From Parapusillimonas granuli (lineage in GTDB: Bacteria > Pseudomonadota > Gammaproteobacteria > Burkholderiales > Burkholderiaceae_B), in NCBI RefSeq assembly GCF_013416525.1, contig NZ_JACCEM010000001.1:62001-126000 (forward strand): DNA of 64,000 nucleotides. The letters are read 5' to 3'. The position numbers and the translations under genes were made by a program. Positions 60,197 to 64,000 of this stretch are shown one piece after another. The notes under the pieces are model-generated. The model was given only the letters and a program-made list of their open reading frames with translations. It made no database searches and was not told where the DNA came from. Positions within the stretch are counted from its first letter, which is position 1. Each line of letters opens with the position of its first letter.

Positions 60197-60835
60197 TCAG
60201 GCAGCGCTTTTCAAGACTTCCTTGGTATGGTCCACGTGCTGCTCCAGCAACTTGACCGCAAGGTCGACGTCGCGCGCCATGCACGCCTTCAGGATTTCCC
60301 TATGCTCGGACTGCGGCGACTTCCGCCCCACCCGGTAGCTTTGCAGCGCCCGCAGATGCATGGCGATGCCGCGCACCATCTCTTCTATCATCTTCAGCAA
60401 GCGCGGCAGCCCGCAGGGCCGGTACAGGCACAGGTGGAATTCCAGATTGAGCTCGGCCCATTCCCTGGGCAGATCGCTTTGGTCGTACTTGGCGAGAATT
60501 TCCTCGGCGGCGCGAAAATCCGATTCCTGCATGTTGGGGATCGCCAGTTTCAGCGCGCGCGTTTCCAGGCCGATGCGGATGTCCAGCGTCTCCAGAAGCT
60601 GCGGTATGGTCTGCCCGGCGACGATCGAACCCTGATGGGGCGTATGCTCCACCAAGCCCTCCACTTGCAGGCGCTTCAATGCTTCGCGCACGGGTATGCG
60701 GCTGACCCCGAAGCGTTTGGCCAGCGCTTCCTGCTTCAGCTGCACGCCTATGGGAAAACCGCCGGACAGAATCATGGCACGCAATTCAGTCGTGATCGCA
60801 TCGGCGGACAAAGCCCGGCCCACTTCTTCATTCAT
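60197..60835 (-). CDS. GntR-family regulator with FCD domain
   Basis: This 212-residue regulator has an N-terminal winged helix (TELRAMILSGGFPIGVQLKQEALAKRFGVSRIPVREALKRLQVEGLVEH) and a C-terminal all-helical FCD ligand domain with FHLCLYRPCGLPRLLKMIEEM and SEHREILKACMARDVDLAVKLLEQHVDHT, holding the metal-binding His residues. The start at ATG 60835 is preferred because AAGGA lies nine bases upstream. It is divergent from the oxidase-amidohydrolase-Bug operon, which it probably represses. Confidence 0.92.
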   Translation of the reverse strand: MNEEVGRALSADAITTELRAMILSGGFPIGVQLKQEALAKRFGVSRIPVREALKRLQVEGLVEHTPHQGSIVAGQTIPQLLETLDIRIGLETRALKLAIPNMQESDFRAAEEILAKYDQSDLPREWAELNLEFHLCLYRPCGLPRLLKMIEEMVRGIAMHLRALQSYRVGRKSPQSEHREILKACMARDVDLAVKLLEQHVDHTKEVLKSAA

Positions 60836-60972
60836 CGATGATTCCTTCATGGCAAACGGTTCCGAAGAATGAAATGATAAATTGAATCCGACACGGGATC
60901 CAACTCCTCCCAGACGCTCGAACGGGAAAGGCCTGGCTCCGCATGGGGTTTGATTCCATTTCCGGCGAAGCG

Positions 60973-61002
60973 TTGACAAATGGATCCAATAACGGATACG
61001 AT
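60973..61002 (+). promoter_or_regulatory. Probable sigma-70 promoter with overlapping operator for the oxidase operon
   Basis: TTGACA (60973-60978) is followed after 18 bases by TACGAT (60997-61002), upstream of the oxidase start at 61034. The palindrome TGGATCCA (60981-60988) sits between the two boxes. The octamer GGATCCAA occurs here (60982-60989) and again at 60896-60903 in the same divergent region, making it a candidate site for the FCD regulator. Confidence 0.6.
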
Positions 61003-61033
61003 CTTCATGCATCCAACCACTGGCCGGAGAGAC

Positions 61034-62212
61034 ATGAATACCACCCAGAAAAAATTCGACGTCGCCGTCATCGGCGGCGGCGTGATCGGATCGGCGGTCG
61101 CCTATTTCCTGTTGAAGCAAGACCCGCAGCTGTCGGTTTGCGTCATGGAACCCGATCCCACTTATGAATACGCTTCGGCGCTGCGGTCCTCCGGCGGTTG
61201 CCGGGTGCAGTTCACCGGCGAAGAAAACATCGCGATGTCGCTCTTCAGCATCGATTTCATCAAGAATTTCGAGCGCACCATGTCGACCGGCAAGCATCCG
61301 GCCCACGTGGACTGGGTCGAAGGCGGCTATTTGTTCATCGTCCCGCCGGAACACGCGGCCCAGCTCGAAAAGAACGCCGCCTTCCAGCGGTCCCAAGGCG
61401 CAACGGTCGAACTGCTTTCGCCTTCGGAATTGAAAGACCGCTTTCCCGCGATGCATGTGGGCGACCTGGGCGCCGGCGCCCATACCCCGCATGACGGGTG
61501 GTGCGACCCGAACGGCCTGCTGTGGGGCTTTCGCCACAAGGCCGTCGACCTCGGCGCCGTCTATATCGCGGCGCGCGTCGTCGGCGCCGAAACCAGCGGC
61601 GTGAAGGCCGTGTCCGTCCGGCTGGACGATGGCGCGACCGTACGCGCCGACGCCTTCGTCAACGCGACCGGCGCCTGGTCCGGCGACGTCGCCAAGATGT
61701 TCGGCATGAACCTTCCCGTATCCCCCATGCGCCGCTTCGAGCACTACTTCACCCCCGGCACCAAGGTCGGCCACCTGCCCTATGTCAAAGACCTCTCGCG
61801 CCTGGCTTTCCGCTCGGAAGGCCAAGGCTATTCGGGCGGCCTGGTCGACGGCAGCGCCGCGCGCGGCTACAACTTCGAAGTGGACCACGATTATTTCGAA
61901 AACGTCGTCTGGCCGGCCGTGGCACACCGCTTCCCCGCCTTCGAGGCCGCCAAGTGCCATCGCACCTGGTCGGGGCTCTATGAAGTCAACGAACTGGACG
62001 GCAACGCGGTCATCGGCGCCTGGAACTCCAGGCTGCCCAATCTGTATACGGTCGCCGGCTTCTCCGGGCATGGAATGATGCACGCCCCGGCCGCCGGTCT
62101 GGCCATCGCCGAACTCATCGTCAAGGGCCGCTACGAAACCCTCGATCTCACGCGACTCGGCTACGAACGGGTCGAAAACAACCGGCCCTATCCTGAGCTG
62201 GGCATACTTTGA
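61034..62212 (+). CDS. FAD-dependent amine/D-amino-acid oxidase (DAO family)
   Basis: This 392-residue flavoprotein has the FAD motif DVAVIGGGVIGSAVAYFLLK (GGGVIG at 14-19), SGGCRVQF where sarcosine or D-amino acid oxidases place the flavin, and the C-terminal GFSGHGMMHAPAAGLAIAELI. It would oxidise a C-N bond and give an imine or aldehyde. GGAGAGAC precedes the ATG. It is the first gene of an operon with the amidohydrolase and the Bug receptor. A 54-base upstream extension lies within the promoter and is not used. Confidence 0.9.
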   Translation: MNTTQKKFDVAVIGGGVIGSAVAYFLLKQDPQLSVCVMEPDPTYEYASALRSSGGCRVQFTGEENIAMSLFSIDFIKNFERTMSTGKHPAHVDWVEGGYLFIVPPEHAAQLEKNAAFQRSQGATVELLSPSELKDRFPAMHVGDLGAGAHTPHDGWCDPNGLLWGFRHKAVDLGAVYIAARVVGAETSGVKAVSVRLDDGATVRADAFVNATGAWSGDVAKMFGMNLPVSPMRRFEHYFTPGTKVGHLPYVKDLSRLAFRSEGQGYSGGLVDGSAARGYNFEVDHDYFENVVWPAVAHRFPAFEAAKCHRTWSGLYEVNELDGNAVIGAWNSRLPNLYTVAGFSGHGMMHAPAAGLAIAELIVKGRYETLDLTRLGYERVENNRPYPELGIL

Positions 62213-62234
62213 ACGCGAACGGGACGCCGCATCC

Positions 62235-63470
62235 ATGAACAATGCTTTTATTCTGAAGAACGGCAAGCTGCTGGACCCGCGCCAGGGGCGCCTGCTCGAC
62301 GGCTACGAAATCGCCGTCAGGGACGGGTACGTCCAGGACGTCCGGCAAGGCGCCACGGAATGCCAGGGCGCGCAAGTCATCGACCTGCAAGGCAGGACGG
62401 TTATGCCGGGCCTCATCGACGCGCATGTGCACATCTACATGAACGAGGCGAACATCGCCGGGCTGGGCCAAGTCAGTCCCACATACATGGCGGCCAAGTC
62501 GACCGTCGTGCTGCGGGGCATGCTGCAGCGCGGTTTCACCACGGTGCGCGACGTCGCCGGCGGCGACTACGGCATGCGCGACGCCATCGAGGCGCAGTAC
62601 GTGGAAGCCCCGCGGCTCTTCATGGGCGGGCGCGCGGTCAGCCAGACGGGCGGCCACGGCGATTTCCGCAATCGCGCCGAAAGCGGCTACGGCTGCGCCT
62701 GCTGCACCGGGCTGTCCCTGTTCAGCGTCATGGCCGACGGCGTCCCGGAAGTCGTCAAGGCGGTCCGCGAAGAACTGCGCAAAGGCGCGGACCACATCAA
62801 GATCATGCTCAGCGGCGGTGTCGCCTCTCCCAATGATCCGCTGTACAGCCTCCAGTACAGGGAAGACGAAATCGATGCCGCGGTCCAGGAGGCCACGCGC
62901 TGGGGATCCTATGTATGCGCCCACGCCTATTCAGACGAAGCCGTCCGGCGCGGCATCGAACTGGGCGTCAGGACCATCGAGCACGGCAATTTCCTGACGC
63001 CCGAAACGGCCGCCATCATGGCGGAAAAAGAAGCTTTTCTCGTGCCCACCCTGATCGTCTATGAGGTGAACAAACGCCTGGGCCCGGCATCGGGCAAATC
63101 GCCGGACAGCCTCGCCAAGAACGAGCAGGTCCACGCAGCCGGCCTGAAGTCGCTGGGCATCTGCGAAAAAGCGGGCGTTCGCATCGGCTTCGGAACGGAC
63201 CTGTCCATGCACACCCAGCACTATCAATGCGAAGGCCTTGCGATCCAGGCCGGCGCCCTGTCCAACGAGGCCGTCATCCGGTCTGCGACCCTGGTCAATG
63301 CCGCCATCCTGAGGCAGGAAGGCAAGCTGGGCGAGCTGGTGCCCGGCGCCTATGCGGACTTGCTGGTCGTGGACGGGAATCCCTACGACGACATCACCGT
63401 GTTCGACGCCGAAGGCACCAATTTGCGCGTCATCATGAAACAAGGCCGCCTGTACAAATTCGATCTTTAA
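62235..63470 (+). CDS. Metal-dependent amidohydrolase (imidazolonepropionase/prolidase-like)
   Basis: This 411-residue TIM-barrel amidohydrolase has H64-x-H66 in DAHVHIY, the likely carboxylated Lys in HIKIMLSGG, further His ligands in VCAHAYSD and IEHGN, and the catalytic Asp in GFGTDLSMH. The type includes Xaa-Pro and N-acyl amino acid hydrolases. Its place after an amino-acid-type oxidase suggests release of an amine or amino acid from an amide. It starts 22 bases after the oxidase stop. Confidence 0.9.
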   Translation: MNNAFILKNGKLLDPRQGRLLDGYEIAVRDGYVQDVRQGATECQGAQVIDLQGRTVMPGLIDAHVHIYMNEANIAGLGQVSPTYMAAKSTVVLRGMLQRGFTTVRDVAGGDYGMRDAIEAQYVEAPRLFMGGRAVSQTGGHGDFRNRAESGYGCACCTGLSLFSVMADGVPEVVKAVREELRKGADHIKIMLSGGVASPNDPLYSLQYREDEIDAAVQEATRWGSYVCAHAYSDEAVRRGIELGVRTIEHGNFLTPETAAIMAEKEAFLVPTLIVYEVNKRLGPASGKSPDSLAKNEQVHAAGLKSLGICEKAGVRIGFGTDLSMHTQHYQCEGLAIQAGALSNEAVIRSATLVNAAILRQEGKLGELVPGAYADLLVVDGNPYDDITVFDAEGTNLRVIMKQGRLYKFDL

Positions 63471-63491
63471 ACAAATCCAGGAGACAAAACC

Positions 63492-64000
63492 GTGAAACGA
63501 ATCACTTCCATACTGCTCGCCCTTCTGCTATGCGGAGGCCTCGCACATGCCGATTATCCGGACCGCCCCGTGAAGATGGTCGTCGGCTTCGGCGCCGGCA
63601 GCGCCACCGACACCCTGGCCCGCATCATTGCCGCCGACTTGAAAGATGAGCTGAACCAAAGCATAGTGGTCGAGACCAAGCCCGGCGCGGGCACGGCGGT
63701 GGCGGCGGGCCATGTTGCCAACAGCACGCCGGACGGCTACACCTTGCTGGTGGGATCCAATGCGACGTTCGCCGTCAATCCCGTGCTGCACGACAAGCTT
63801 CCATACGACGCCAAGAAAGACTTCGCCTTCATCGGCCACATCGGCGACATGCCGAGCTTCCTGATCGTATCGGCAGAATCACGCTTCAAATCGCTGGCGG
63901 ACTTCATCGATCATGCCAAGCAGCATCCCGGCGCCTTGACCTATGCCTCGTCCGGCGTGGGGTCGACGGGGCACCTGGTGGGCGAAATGCTTGCCCATGA
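63492..64000 (+). CDS. Bug/TctC-type periplasmic substrate-binding protein (cut by window edge)
   Basis: The frame starts at GTG 63492 with CAGGAG seven bases upstream and runs off the right edge after 169 codons. A signal peptide is cleaved at about LAHA|DYP. YPDRPVKMVVGFGAGSATDTLARII and VETKPGAGTAVAAGHVANSTPDGYTLL are the family pocket loops. It is third in the oxidase operon and probably delivers that pathway's substrate, an amide or N-acyl compound carrying a carboxylate. Confidence 0.92.
   Translation, partial: MKRITSILLALLLCGGLAHADYPDRPVKMVVGFGAGSATDTLARIIAADLKDELNQSIVVETKPGAGTAVAAGHVANSTPDGYTLLVGSNATFAVNPVLHDKLPYDAKKDFAFIGHIGDMPSFLIVSAESRFKSLADFIDHAKQHPGALTYASSGVGSTGHLVGEMLAH

Noticed and set aside
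60836-62266. Upstream in-frame extension of the FCD-type GntR gene (to 689 codons)
   Set aside because: It runs antisense to the amine oxidase gene; family length and the AAGGA site support the start at 60835.

Overview
The window is GC-rich and densely coded. It looks like a betaproteobacterium of the Alcaligenaceae (Bordetella/Achromobacter type). The main reasons are three stand-alone Bug-type tripartite-tricarboxylate receptors, an 85-residue InfA with a basic C-terminal tail, and many small catabolic operons. The species cannot be fixed from the sequence alone. No tRNA, rRNA, CRISPR array or intact insertion sequence was seen.

Region 1 (1-25261) is a surface-polysaccharide and surface-protein locus. 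It holds a Wzm/Wzt O-antigen exporter with a carbohydrate-binding Wzt tail. A methyltransferase and three glycosyltransferases with coiled-coil or basic tails follow, then an O-acyltransferase, a TolC-type outer-membrane channel, two more glycosyltransferases, a WcaJ-type initiating phosphosugar transferase, rfbDAC, and (5.8 kb away on the other strand) rfbB, GtrA and a WaaL/Wzy-type ligase. Within or beside it lie an autotransporter and two related secreted proteins with FxxxxYLxxNPDV...GxAEGR repeats. One of these (19369-21330) ends in RTX repeats; the other is cut by the left window edge. An Rpn-type nuclease gene is broken.

Region 2 (25273-42686) is a string of catabolic and transport operons. 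They are: an internally duplicated unknown protein with a GntR regulator and a Bug receptor (with a perfect 22-bp operator-like palindrome); a DMT exporter; an orphan AceE-type 2-oxoacid dehydrogenase E1 divergent from an Lrp regulator; a CoA-transferase/VOC/thioesterase/LysR/hydratase operon divergent from a second Bug receptor; and an SDR plus a TRAP transporter and a ketosteroid-dehydrogenase-like flavoprotein.

Region 3 (43081-50872) has infA, pgi, two 2-hydroxyacid dehydrogenases of unrelated families, a stress-type SDR, a sirtuin, a PA0069-type radical SAM protein behind an almost ideal LexA box set in a 20-bp-arm palindrome, and a DUF411 protein.

Region 4 (51042-58527) is a respiratory module with genes on alternating strands. 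It has a cytochrome oxidase with fused subunits I and III, a lipoprotein-like CuA subunit II with an unclear start, a small membrane subunit, a DUF2231 protein, a CopD/HemJ-like protein, an FdhF/YdeP-type molybdoenzyme and a membrane-anchored cytochrome c.

Region 5 (58668-64000) is a catabolic cluster: aldehyde dehydrogenase, FCD-type GntR regulator, FAD-dependent amine/amino-acid oxidase, amidohydrolase and a third Bug receptor cut by the right edge.
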